Shown here: positions 34,746-42,873 of the stretch, piece after piece
Layout: the number at the start of each line of letters is the position of its first letter
How positions within the stretch are numbered: position 1 is the stretch's first letter
DNA from: Maribacter caenipelagi
GTDB taxonomy: Bacteria > Bacteroidota > Bacteroidia > Flavobacteriales > Flavobacteriaceae
DNA length: 64,000 bases
Assembly: GCF_004364175.1 (NCBI RefSeq)
Contig: NZ_SNZW01000011.1
Coordinates: 186,001-250,000, forward strand
Reading direction: 5' to 3'
The notes under the pieces: generated by a model
What the model was told of the DNA's origin: nothing
The model's input: only the letters and a program-made list of their open reading frames with translations
Database searches by the model: none
Translations under genes and position numbers: made by a program

Positions 34746-36260
34746 ATGAAATCAGACACAAAAACCAGAAGCGCTTGGAAGGTCTACTTCTTTTCAGCGG
34801 TTATTGCCCTTGCAGTAAGTTACGGGGTACTACATTTTAACAAACAAGAGGTAAAAGTATCTAGCGGAGTAACCGTAGTAGAATCTGTTCCTGGAGCACA
34901 AGCTTTATACACGAAGGATAATGAAGGTAACATTAAGCCTTTAGATTTTACCGAAACCTCTGAAAAAGTTTTAGATGCCGTTGTACATATTAAATCGACC
35001 CAAACAGGGTCATCTTATCAAAATCAAGGTGCACGCGAATTGCCAGACCCTTTCAAAGAGTTTTTTGGCGATATGTTTAAGGGGCAATCTCCACAAGGTT
35101 CTTCATCTAGACCTAGGGTAGGTACAGGTTCGGGTGTTATCATTAATGACAAAGGTTACATTGTAACGAATAACCACGTTATCGATAATGCAGATGAGGT
35201 TGAGGTTACTTTATACAACAACCAATCGTACAAGGCGACAGTTATTGGTACTGACCCAACTACAGATTTAGCATTATTACAGATAAAGGCAGATAACTTA
35301 AAAACGATGTCTTTGGTAAATTCCGATGATGTTGAAGTTGGCGAATGGGTATTGGCAGTTGGTAATCCGTTGGGTTTGAACTCTACGGTTACTGCAGGTA
35401 TCGTAAGTGCAAAGGCAAGAAGTATACATATTAACTCAGATAAGTTTGCGGTAGAAAGTTTTATACAGACCGATGCGGCCATAAATCCAGGTAATAGTGG
35501 GGGAGCGTTGGTTAATCTTGATGGTAATTTGGTGGGAATCAACACAGCCATTGCCAGTACAACTGGTACTTACACCGGATACGGATTTGCAGTGCCAAGT
35601 AATATTGTTACCAAAGTAGTTGAAGATTTACTAAAATTCGGAAATGTACAACGCGGTATGTTAGGTGTAACCATTAGAACTATGGATAGTAACCTTGCCA
35701 AAGAAAAAGATGTTGACTTTACCAAAGGTGTTTGGGTAGAGCAAGTTGGTGAAGAAAGTGGCGCTGACTTGGCGGGGATGGAATCTGGCGATATTATCGT
35801 TAGTGTAAATGGAAAAGAAACCGCTACGTCACCTAGACTTCAAGAAATTATTGCCGGTAAAAGACCTGGTGACAAAGTTGCTATTATTATCAATAGAAAT
35901 GGTAAAGAAAAAGAATTGGAAGTAGAACTTCATAATTCTCAAGGTGGAACCAACATAATCAAAAAGGAAGAAAAAGAAGTTTTTAACCTTTTAGGTGCCG
36001 ATTTTGAGAATGTAAATAAAGAAATCGCCAAAAAGTTCGGATTGGATGGCGGAGTTCAAGTAACCAAATTATATCCTGGTAAGATTAAGAGTGAAACACA
36101 AATGCGGGCAGGTTTTATTATTACGCATATTGATGGTAAACACGTAAAGGATGTTGATGATGTTGCTACTATTTTAGAAAACAAAAAAGGCGGAGTGATG
36201 TTAGAAGGAATTTATGAAGATGGCACAAAAAATTATTATGCCTTCGGATTGGATTCATAG
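34746..36260 (+). CDS. DegP/HtrA-type periplasmic serine protease
   Basis: A 504-residue protein from the ATG at 34746 (MKSDTKTRSAWKVYF); the frame continues upstream to 34704 without homology. One N-terminal membrane/signal segment (about 10-30) precedes a chymotrypsin-fold domain with catalytic triad H144 ('TNNHVID'), D174 ('TDLALLQ') and S251 ('NPGNSGGAL'). Two PDZ domains follow ('GMLGVTIRTMD' onward and the last ~90 residues). Its role is degradation or refolding of damaged envelope proteins. It has its own terminator at 36282-36320. Confidence 0.96.
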   Translation: MKSDTKTRSAWKVYFFSAVIALAVSYGVLHFNKQEVKVSSGVTVVESVPGAQALYTKDNEGNIKPLDFTETSEKVLDAVVHIKSTQTGSSYQNQGARELPDPFKEFFGDMFKGQSPQGSSSRPRVGTGSGVIINDKGYIVTNNHVIDNADEVEVTLYNNQSYKATVIGTDPTTDLALLQIKADNLKTMSLVNSDDVEVGEWVLAVGNPLGLNSTVTAGIVSAKARSIHINSDKFAVESFIQTDAAINPGNSGGALVNLDGNLVGINTAIASTTGTYTGYGFAVPSNIVTKVVEDLLKFGNVQRGMLGVTIRTMDSNLAKEKDVDFTKGVWVEQVGEESGADLAGMESGDIIVSVNGKETATSPRLQEIIAGKRPGDKVAIIINRNGKEKELEVELHNSQGGTNIIKKEEKEVFNLLGADFENVNKEIAKKFGLDGGVQVTKLYPGKIKSETQMRAGFIITHIDGKHVKDVDDVATILENKKGGVMLEGIYEDGTKNYYAFGLDS

Positions 36261-36281
36261 TCCGCATTAATGATTAATTTT

Positions 36282-36320
36282 ATGCCGAGCGAATAATAAT
36301 ATTGGCTCGGCATTTTTTTT
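36282..36320 (+). terminator. intrinsic terminator of the degP-like gene
   Basis: Perfect 9-bp arms ATGCCGAGC (36282-36290) and GCTCGGCAT (36305-36313) are followed by eight or nine T. It starts 22 nt after the protease stop and ends 19 nt before the patatin gene. Confidence 0.9.
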
Positions 36321-36338
36321 GAAATTAATTCTAGATAG

Positions 36339-37112
36339 ATGCAATTAGGTTCTAAGTCCATAGGTTTAGTGCTTTCAGGTGGGGGCATAAGAGGCATGGC
36401 ACATATTGGTGTTATAAAGGCAATGCAAGAATTTGGTCTTGAGGCAAAGGTGGTATCCGGAAGCAGTATTGGTGCTTTGGTAGGTGCGTTGTACGCGGCA
36501 GATAAACCTGTTGTTGACATGCTCAAGTTTTTTAAGGAAACTCCGCTTTTTAAATACAATTACTTTGCTGTTGCCAAACCCGGTTTATTGAATAGCGAGA
36601 GTTATATATCTTCCTTTAAACAGTATTTTCCAGATGATAGTTTTGAGGCTTTAAATAGAGAGCTTCACGTAGTCGCTACTAATTTGCAAAAAGGCGAAGA
36701 GCTTTTTATTGATAAAGGAGAACTGATTAAACCCTTATTGGCTTCTGCCGCATTACCACCCGTTTTTAGTCCGGTAGAGTATAATGGTGAATTATATGCC
36801 GATGGCGGAATCATGAATAATTTTCCTTCAGAGCCGGTTTTGTCTAGGGTAGAGTATGTAATAGGTAGTAATGTTTCAGTGGTTTCTCAATTAGAGAAAA
36901 AACATTTGAACAATTCTTTTCAATTGACAGGCAGAGTAACAGGATTGATGATTTACGCCATAAACAGACAAAAAATCAACAACTGTCATCTTATTCTAGA
37001 ATCAAAAGAGCTGGAACATATTGGTTTGTTGGATAGACGAGGAATTGAAAAAGCCTATGCCATTGGTTATGAAGCTGCAGTCAGAAAATTCAAAGAGGTC
37101 TTTTCAGAATAA
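36339..37112 (+). CDS. patatin-like phospholipase
   Basis: A 257-residue patatin domain protein without a signal peptide (RssA/YlbK-like size). It has the oxyanion loop 'SGGGIRGMAHIG' (13-24), the nucleophile elbow GSSIG with catalytic S43, and the Asp of the Ser-Asp dyad D155 in 'YADGGIMNN'. It should hydrolyse acyl esters of phospholipids, in or at the cytoplasm. Its stop lies 9 nt from the end of the convergent SLC13 gene. Confidence 0.93.
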   Translation: MQLGSKSIGLVLSGGGIRGMAHIGVIKAMQEFGLEAKVVSGSSIGALVGALYAADKPVVDMLKFFKETPLFKYNYFAVAKPGLLNSESYISSFKQYFPDDSFEALNRELHVVATNLQKGEELFIDKGELIKPLLASAALPPVFSPVEYNGELYADGGIMNNFPSEPVLSRVEYVIGSNVSVVSQLEKKHLNNSFQLTGRVTGLMIYAINRQKINNCHLILESKELEHIGLLDRRGIEKAYAIGYEAAVRKFKEVFSE

Positions 37113-37121
37113 TTCAGTTAG

Positions 37122-38969
37122 CTATAGCATGGCACTTAAAAGCAAGGTACCAACTATCCATAATACCAATGATATTACTCCGCCAATTACAAGAAAGTGT
37201 TTAAACTTATAGATTCCCATGCTGTAAATAAGGGCGTTTGTTTGATAGCCTAACGGAGTAAAGAAGCTAAAATTTGCTGCGAACATCACACAAAGAATAA
37301 ATGGTTTAGGGTCAAGATTTAATCCGCTGGCAAGTGAAATACCTATTGGGGCCATGATAATAGCTGTAGCGTTGTTAGATACTACACTACTTAAAATCAT
37401 GGTAGTTAAAAACAACAATCCTATAATAAATAAAGGTTGCTGACCTGACATTAAAGCTAATAATTCTTCCGTAATCCAAGTGTCTGCCTTGGCATTACTC
37501 ATCGCAATACCTAACGGTATCATACCTGCTAATAAGAATATAATTTGCCAGTTTATCTTTTCATAAATGCGATTTAGCTCTACACACTTAAATAGAAGCA
37601 TTGCTAAAGTTCCTGTAATTACACTGGTCATAACCTCAAAAACTCCCGTTGCTGCCATGGTAATCGTGGCAATAAGAATTAGAATCGATAGATTTCTTTT
37701 AAACGGAGTAGCCGGTGTACGCCCTTCATATTGATTAAGCACCGCTAGATTATTACTGTTTTCAAAGTTTGAAACGTATTCGGGCTTTGTTTGTATTAAT
37801 AGTCGGTCACCAACATGTAGTTTGGTAAATTCATGGTTACTTTGATGTAATCGGTTTCGAAGAATGCGTAGCTTCTTTCGTTTATTGACCGCAAGCGGAA
37901 TAGCTCTTGGAATCAACATGGTTTTTAATTCTGTCAAATTTTTACCTAAAAAGCGGGAGCCTGGTAAAAGCAATAATTCCAGTAGTAGATTTTCATCTGT
38001 ATTTTCAGAGTCCTCCTTATCCTTTTTATCGGAATCTGCTACTTTTTTAATTTGAGTAGTTTTTGTGGATGTAAAATGGTCTTTTTCTTCCTGTTCTAAC
38101 TCAAAATAGCCTTCACCTCGCATTTTTTGAAGGTTTTCTAGGCTGCAATGCAACAGAATTACATCATTTGGTTTAATCAACAAATCGTGATTCAATAAAT
38201 TTTGGTCGTAACCATAGCGGGTTAAGCGAAGTACGGTAATATCAGTTTCCTTGAACATAAAACTTTCCCCTATGGGCTTGTCAACTAATGGTGATTCTTC
38301 CTCAACCGTTAATGTCAAAAGATAACGATCAAGGTCATAATTATCAGAAAGCTCACCTGTGTTTTTTGGTAAAAACCGATAGAAAAGAGCAATTATACCT
38401 ATAGAAATGACCAAAAAAGTGCCTCCCATGAGCGAAAATTCAAAAAAACCGAGTTTTTCGCCTGTGTATCTAGCAGCGATATTACTGACCAATAAGTTGG
38501 TTGAAGTTCCCATTAAGGTACAACTGCCGCCTAAAATACTGGCGAAAGAAATGGGCAATAATAATTTACCCGGAGGCAGCTGATACTTTTCTCGTAGTTC
38601 TGCAACAATTTTTATAAATACGATGACTACGGCAGTAGAACTGACAAAGGCAGAAATACTACCAGCAATAAGCATTATAGCAACAGTTGCTAAAACTACG
38701 GGCCAGTTCTTTAAGATTTTTAATCCCTTTGCTAAGTAGGTTATAGCACCATTTTCTTCTAAGCCGATTGCTAAAATCATCAAGCATAAAATAGTGATGA
38801 CCGCTTTGTTAGAAAATCCGCTGACTGCCTCTTCTGGTGAAACGAGTCCTGTCAATAATAAGGCAGCAATAATACAGAAGGATATTTTATCCATCGGAAA
38901 AATCTCAAACGCAAACAATATTATTACAGCCGCGATGATGATAAATACACCAATGATTTCGATGGTCAT
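37122..38969 (-). CDS. SLC13/DASS family permease with TrkA-C domains
   Basis: A 615-residue inner-membrane protein. Hydrophobic helices cover residues ~1-200 and ~410-615. The middle holds two RCK/TrkA-C-like soluble domains ('ESFMFKETDITVLRLTRYG', 'NDVILLHC', 'LPGSRFLGKNLTEL', 'VGDRLLIQ'), split by a charged linker (KKDKEDSENTDEN). The 'SNNATAIIMAPIGISLA' and 'STSTNLLVSN'-like 'MGTSTNLLVSNI' blocks are the paired SNT/ion-binding motifs of the family. Transport of a dicarboxylate, sulfate or similar anion is likely; the substrate cannot be fixed. Confidence 0.92.
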   Translation of the reverse strand: MTIEIIGVFIIIAAVIILFAFEIFPMDKISFCIIAALLLTGLVSPEEAVSGFSNKAVITILCLMILAIGLEENGAITYLAKGLKILKNWPVVLATVAIMLIAGSISAFVSSTAVVIVFIKIVAELREKYQLPPGKLLLPISFASILGGSCTLMGTSTNLLVSNIAARYTGEKLGFFEFSLMGGTFLVISIGIIALFYRFLPKNTGELSDNYDLDRYLLTLTVEEESPLVDKPIGESFMFKETDITVLRLTRYGYDQNLLNHDLLIKPNDVILLHCSLENLQKMRGEGYFELEQEEKDHFTSTKTTQIKKVADSDKKDKEDSENTDENLLLELLLLPGSRFLGKNLTELKTMLIPRAIPLAVNKRKKLRILRNRLHQSNHEFTKLHVGDRLLIQTKPEYVSNFENSNNLAVLNQYEGRTPATPFKRNLSILILIATITMAATGVFEVMTSVITGTLAMLLFKCVELNRIYEKINWQIIFLLAGMIPLGIAMSNAKADTWITEELLALMSGQQPLFIIGLLFLTTMILSSVVSNNATAIIMAPIGISLASGLNLDPKPFILCVMFAANFSFFTPLGYQTNALIYSMGIYKFKHFLVIGGVISLVLWIVGTLLLSAML

Positions 38970-39077
38970 ATCTAATGAGAATTGAAAATGTTATCAAAGA
39001 TATTTCAACGCCCAAATTGGGATGACTCAATCGAATATATTTTAGCTTTTAATGAATAAACATATGGAAAAGAAAAA

Positions 39078-39157
39078 ACGTCATTACGAATGAAGTGTAG
39101 TAATCTGCTGAATAGATGTGCCTATTGGTTAGATTGCTTCGTACCTCGCAATGACGT
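39078..39157. repeat. 80-bp palindromic interspersed repeat
   Basis: The outer arms begin ACGTCATTACGAATGAAG (39078) and end CCTCGCAATGACGT (39157), giving an imperfect inverted repeat of about 28 bp per side. The pattern 'cgtcattgcgag ... ctcgcaatgacg' is a widespread Bacteroidota REP-like intergenic palindrome as I remember it. It lies in the 217-bp gap between two minus-strand genes and could act as a terminator or RNA stabiliser for the reductase transcript. Confidence 0.75.
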
Positions 39158-39186
39158 TCTTTAAGATTTAGTTTTGCCTCAGGGGC

Positions 39187-40236
39187 TTACACATCATCAT
39201 AATCTACCTTAATAGTAGGTGTAGTTGGGTGTGCTTGGCAGGTTAGAATAAATCCGTCTGCGATTTCTTTATCGGTCAAAATTTGGTTCATAACCATTTC
39301 AGCTTTTCCTTCTGTTACCTTGGCAATACAGCTACTGCATACTCCGCCTTGGCAAGAATAAGGTGCATCAATATTTTCCTTTAAAACAGCATCGAGTATC
39401 ATGGTTTTCTTGTCCATCGTAAACTGAAATTCCTCATCGTCAACAAGAACGGTAACCGCAGTTTGACCATCTGCTTGTATAGGTAATTCCTCTTTTATTT
39501 CAGTAGGCGTAAAAAGCTCGAAATGGATTTTATCCTTTTCTACTTCATTCTCGATTAAAGTATCTTGAACCAAACGGATCATCTCTTCTGGTCCGCATAA
39601 ATAATATCCGTCGAAATCAACATCCTTATGCTTGTTCAACAAGGCATAATTTACCGTTGAGGTGTCTATTCTACCAAATAAAGCCTTGTCTTCACGGGTT
39701 TGGCTATTGGTGAAGTACACAAAAAACCGATTGGCATATTCTAGTTCTAATTTTACTAAATCGGTATAGAACATGGTCTCTTCGTAAGATTTGTTACCGT
39801 AAACCAAAACAAATTTGTTCTTAGGGTTACTATCCAAAACCGATTTTACGATACTCATAATTGGTGTAATACCGCTACCTGCAGCAAAAGCGGCAATGTT
39901 CTGTACTTCTTTGGTCGTATTGAATACGAAACGACCTTCTGGTTCCATTACCTCTAAGGTATCGCCTACCTTTAATTCTGAGTTGGCGTAATTGGAGAAT
40001 CCGCCATTATCTACTTTTTTGATGCCGATGGTAATGCCATCTTTTTCAGGTGATGAACTAATGGAGTATGCTCTTCTAAGTTCTTTTCCCTTAATCTCTT
40101 TTTTAATGGTGATATACTGACCCGCCGTAAAGGTGAAAGTCTGTGCCAATTCTTTCGGAATTGAAAACGTAACGGCAACAGAGGTTGGCGTTAATTTCTT
40201 GATATGTTTTACCGTTAATGGGTGAAAATGCGACAT
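39187..40236 (-). CDS. ferredoxin-NADP reductase-like / 2Fe-2S oxidoreductase (PaaE type)
   Basis: A 349-residue electron-transfer protein with three parts. An FAD-binding domain comes first ('RRAYSISSSP'), then an NAD(P)-binding domain ('GSGITPIMSIVKSVL', 'YLCGPEEMI'), then a plant-type ferredoxin domain with cysteines in 'CQGGVCSSC' and a fourth in 'ILTCQAHP'. This order is that of PaaE, HmpX-like and monooxygenase reductases. No oxygenase subunits are adjacent, so the partner is unknown. A Crp/Fnr-like palindrome and a -7 box lie upstream. Confidence 0.92.
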   Translation of the reverse strand: MSHFHPLTVKHIKKLTPTSVAVTFSIPKELAQTFTFTAGQYITIKKEIKGKELRRAYSISSSPEKDGITIGIKKVDNGGFSNYANSELKVGDTLEVMEPEGRFVFNTTKEVQNIAAFAAGSGITPIMSIVKSVLDSNPKNKFVLVYGNKSYEETMFYTDLVKLELEYANRFFVYFTNSQTREDKALFGRIDTSTVNYALLNKHKDVDFDGYYLCGPEEMIRLVQDTLIENEVEKDKIHFELFTPTEIKEELPIQADGQTAVTVLVDDEEFQFTMDKKTMILDAVLKENIDAPYSCQGGVCSSCIAKVTEGKAEMVMNQILTDKEIADGFILTCQAHPTTPTIKVDYDDV

Positions 40237-40261
40237 ATGTTCGTTTCTTTAAATCGATTTA

Positions 40262-40269
40262 CAAAATTA
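40262..40269 (-). promoter_or_regulatory. -7 box candidate for the iron-sulfur reductase
   Basis: On the minus strand this reads TAATTTTG, an exact TAnnTTTG match, 25 nt upstream of the ATG whose first base is at 40236. Confidence 0.45.
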
Positions 40270-40290
40270 AGCATGCTTTTGCGATATCAT

Positions 40291-40304
40291 ATGACATTTG
40301 TCAA
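40291..40304 (-). promoter_or_regulatory. Crp/Fnr-family binding-site candidate
   Basis: The minus strand reads TTGACAAATGTCAT, one base off the symmetric TTGAC-N4-GTCAA. It lies about 20-30 nt upstream of the -7 box, where an activator of the reductase gene would bind. Confidence 0.35.
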
Positions 40305-40346
40305 AAAAGTCTAACGGTCAATGGCTTTTACAGCGTTTTTCTCACA

Positions 40347-40484
40347 TTAAATAATCCTTAATTTATCTTTTTTGAAAAAAAGTTCTAAAAAATGTCCCTA
40401 ATTTGATTTTGGTATCCTCATTGGGTAAATAAAAAAAACTTAGAGTAGGTTATTTTTAAATACTAAAATAGTTAAATCCTAATT
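40347..40484 (+). promoter_or_regulatory. upstream repeat copy A with ECF-type promoter candidate
   Basis: This stretch is repeated at 41036-41168. The first 35 nt are identical in both copies. A TGTCCC (40393-40398) is followed after 17 nt by CCTC (40416-40419), placed 66 nt before the ATG of the small membrane protein. TGTCNN/CGTC is the kind of -35/-10 pair I recall for ECF42 sigma factors. An alternative is a housekeeping promoter through the conserved CCTAATTTG. Confidence 0.6.
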
Positions 40485-40730
40485 ATGAAATTTTTCAAAG
40501 CTATTGGTTTACTGATTTTGGGGTTGATAATGATTTATTTTTCACTAAAAAAAACAAAATATGATAAAGAGTTTGATGACGATTTGTCTAAAAATCTAAA
40601 GGATGAGTTAAAATTTTATGGTGCGACGGTTAATTTTAAGCTACTCTTATTTGGCATGTTTTCGCTGTTGATTGGAATTATATTTCTTTTATCGGAACTG
40701 GAGCTGATTGATATTTCTATCTCCGAATAG
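40485..40730 (+). CDS. small two-helix membrane protein, unknown function
   Basis: An 81-residue protein with two hydrophobic helices (about residues 5-21 and 51-70) separated by a charged loop ('KKTKYDKEFDDDLSKNLKDE'). I do not recognise a family. Its upstream region is a direct copy of that of the YCII/sigma operon, which suggests it is expressed under the same control. Confidence 0.75.
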   Translation: MKFFKAIGLLILGLIMIYFSLKKTKYDKEFDDDLSKNLKDELKFYGATVNFKLLLFGMFSLLIGIIFLLSELELIDISISE

Positions 40731-41035
40731 CCCCCGCTAGCGCAGGTCTTTGACGAGTGCTGTGCCAAGAAAGTACAGGTTTAATAAATTAATATAATAT
40801 CTACACTGGTGCTCGTTTGCAAGAGGCTCCATACTAGATAGAGGAATATTATTAAACCCCATACTGCCAATAATATAAGTAAAACCTAGCGTGAGTTTTT
40901 AACTCGTGCCGTAACAGTAACCACAAGAGCAAAAAGAGCTACAAAAATTAATTTATAGTGGTTGCTCAATTCGAACTGTCAAGCTATTATTAAATATTAG
41001 TGGTAGTGGAGGATGGTAACAGAAGTTATTTCAGT
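40731..41035. other. 305-bp region without a supported gene
   Basis: No open frame longer than a few dozen codons. It contains scattered direct/inverted short words (GCTCGT, CGAGTGCTGT, CTCGTGCC) of the sort seen in degraded repetitive DNA, and several AT-rich stretches. I see no RNA gene that I can support. Confidence 0.4.
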
Positions 41036-41168
41036 TTAAATAATCCTTAATTTATCTTTTTTGAAAAAAAACATATGAAAATTGTCCCTAATTTGATTTC
41101 GGTTACGTCATGAGGTAAACAAAAAGAACTTAGAGCGAGTTCTATGTAAAAATTAAAACGATTAAATT
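41036..41168 (+). promoter_or_regulatory. upstream repeat copy B with ECF-type promoter candidate
   Basis: Second copy of the repeat at 40347-40484. TGTCCC (41083-41088) is followed after 17 nt by CGTC (41106-41109), 60 nt before the YCII gene ATG. The -35-like word, the spacer core TAATTTGATTT and the spacing are conserved between the copies while the leader diverges, as expected for a working promoter. An ECF42-like sigma factor is encoded in the operon it drives. Confidence 0.6.
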
Positions 41169-41519
41169 ATGAAAGATTTTATGATGATTTTCATTGGTGC
41201 AGATTACCAAGAATTAGGTTTATCGCCAGAGCAGTTGCAAGAACGTATGGGAAAATGGTTCGCTTGGAACGAAAAAATGCAAAAACAAGGTATCGTAAAA
41301 GCTGGTGATGCATTGGTTCCAAATGTAAAAAGAGTATCTGGACCTAACCGTACCGTAACCGATGCCCCGTTGATTGAAGGTAAAGAATTAATTGGAGGGT
41401 ACTATATTGTACAAGCAGAGAATGCCGATGCCGTTGTAAAAATTGCAGGAGATTACCCGGATTACGATTTAGATGGCACCGTAGAAATTAGGGAAGTAAT
41501 GGTATTTGACCAACAATAA
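41169..41519 (+). CDS. YCII-related (DGPF) domain protein
   Basis: A 116-residue ferredoxin-like-fold protein with the pattern of YCII/DGPF proteins: 'MKDFMMIFIGADY' at the start, 'MGKWFAWNEKMQKQGIVKAGDAL' in the middle, 'GPNRTVTDAPLIEGKELIGGYYIV' and 'TVEIREVMVF' at the end. These proteins are regularly encoded next to ECF42 sigma factors. The function is unknown; a conserved His/Asp pair in other members suggests an enzyme. It is followed after 3 nt by the sigma gene. Confidence 0.88.
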   Translation: MKDFMMIFIGADYQELGLSPEQLQERMGKWFAWNEKMQKQGIVKAGDALVPNVKRVSGPNRTVTDAPLIEGKELIGGYYIVQAENADAVVKIAGDYPDYDLDGTVEIREVMVFDQQ

Positions 41520-41522
41520 TAT

Positions 41523-42761
41523 ATGGAACATAAAGTAGTAGACCATCTTTTTAGACATCATTACGGGAAGATGGTCGCTATTTTAATCCGTTTTTTCGGC
41601 TTATCTCATATAGAAACTATTGAAGATGCGGTACAGGATACCTTTATTAAAGCAACTTCTCAATGGCGAACCCAAATTCCCGATAATCCAGAAGCTTGGC
41701 TGAATAGGGTTGCCAAAAACAGAACAATTGATATTCTAAGAAGTATACAAGCCGAAAAGAATAGAAATCTTGCTATTAACACAGGTGCATCTTCGCTACA
41801 GATTGATGAACTTTTTTTAGACCATGAAGTAGCCGATAGTCAATTACGAATGATTTTCGTTGCATGTCACCCAAGTTTAAACCCTAGCGAACAAATAGCC
41901 TTTGCACTTAAAACAATTTCAGGTTTTAGCATTAAAGAAATAGCTGCGGCATTGTTGACCAAGGAAGAAACTATTTCCAAACGACTGACTCGGGCAAAGA
42001 AAACAATTATAGAAAGGGATATTCAGTTTCAGTACCCAAATCCAGAAGCAATTCATAATCGTATGGAGCGGGTCATGAAAGTCATTTATTTGACATTTAA
42101 TGAGGGGTTTCATTCTACCAATCAAGACAAATTGATTAAGGAAGATTTGTGTGGCGAAGCTATTCGCCTTTGTCAATTACTTTTAAAAAAGGAACAATTT
42201 AGAAGTGGCAGTTTATATGTGCTTTTTGCATTGCTGTGTTTTCATATGTCACGACTGGAAAGTAAAATTTCGTCTAATAATCAATTGGTTAATTTGAAAA
42301 ACCAAAACCGTACCAAATGGTATTTTCCACTGATAAAAATGGGGAATAGCGCAATGCACAAAGCCATGGATTACGATGATAGTTCGGTGTATCATTAAGA
42401 AGCTGCTATAGCCTCTGAACATTTAAATGCAAAAACATTTAAAGATACCAACTGGAGAAAGATTTCTTATTGGTATGAACAGTTGCATATGTTTGAACCT
42501 AACATGTTTACATTGTTAAATCATGCAACAGTTTGTCTTCAACTAAACGATTTAGCGAAAACATATCAAATACTAAAAAGCATTGATGTTGCTGAACTTG
42601 GTCAAAGGGGCTATCTATATTATGGTTGTTTTGCGGAATATTATCTGAAAAAAGGTGAGAAAGATTTGGCAATTTCATTTTTGGATAAAGCACTGCTGGA
42701 AACTTCGAATAAATTGGAGCGGGAGTTTTTGATGAAGAAGCGGGAGGTTATGAATGGTTGA
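41523..42761 (+). pseudogene. ECF42-type sigma factor interrupted by an in-frame TAA
   Basis: The frame from ATG 41523 runs 291 codons to a TAA at 42396-42398. It then continues in the same frame to 42761 with no further stop. The first part holds sigma regions 2 and 4 ('EDAVQDTFIKATSQWR', 'AWLNRVAKNRTIDILR', 'GFSIKEIAAALLTKEETISKRL') and the 'YLTFNEGFHST' segment of ECF42 proteins. The part after the stop ('EAAIASEH', 'WYEQLHMFEPNMF', then TPR-like helices) is their normal C-terminal domain. In relatives the junction reads Y-x-L-x-A-A-I-A, so TTA to TAA is the probable change. Without the stop the protein would be 412 residues. It is either a nonsense allele or a sequencing error. Confidence 0.85.
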
Positions 42762-42873
42762 TTTTCACCAATTATATATTAAGGTATAAACAAAGAGATT
42801 AGATAATTTTATAATTGTTTGTAACAAACTCAAGATTTTTCTTACTTATATTCCAAATACTAAAACCAACCGA

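Noticed and set aside
36236-36559. Minus-strand frame over the patatin start
   Set aside because: It overlaps the degP terminator and the catalytic motifs of the plus-strand patatin gene; low-complexity shadow.
40731-41035. Structured RNA gene or riboswitch
   Set aside because: Only scattered short complementary words; no stable long hairpin or known riboswitch core found by eye.
42483-42761. Separate small TPR-like gene
   Set aside because: It is in the same frame as the sigma gene and matches its normal C-terminal domain, so it is the tail beyond a nonsense codon.
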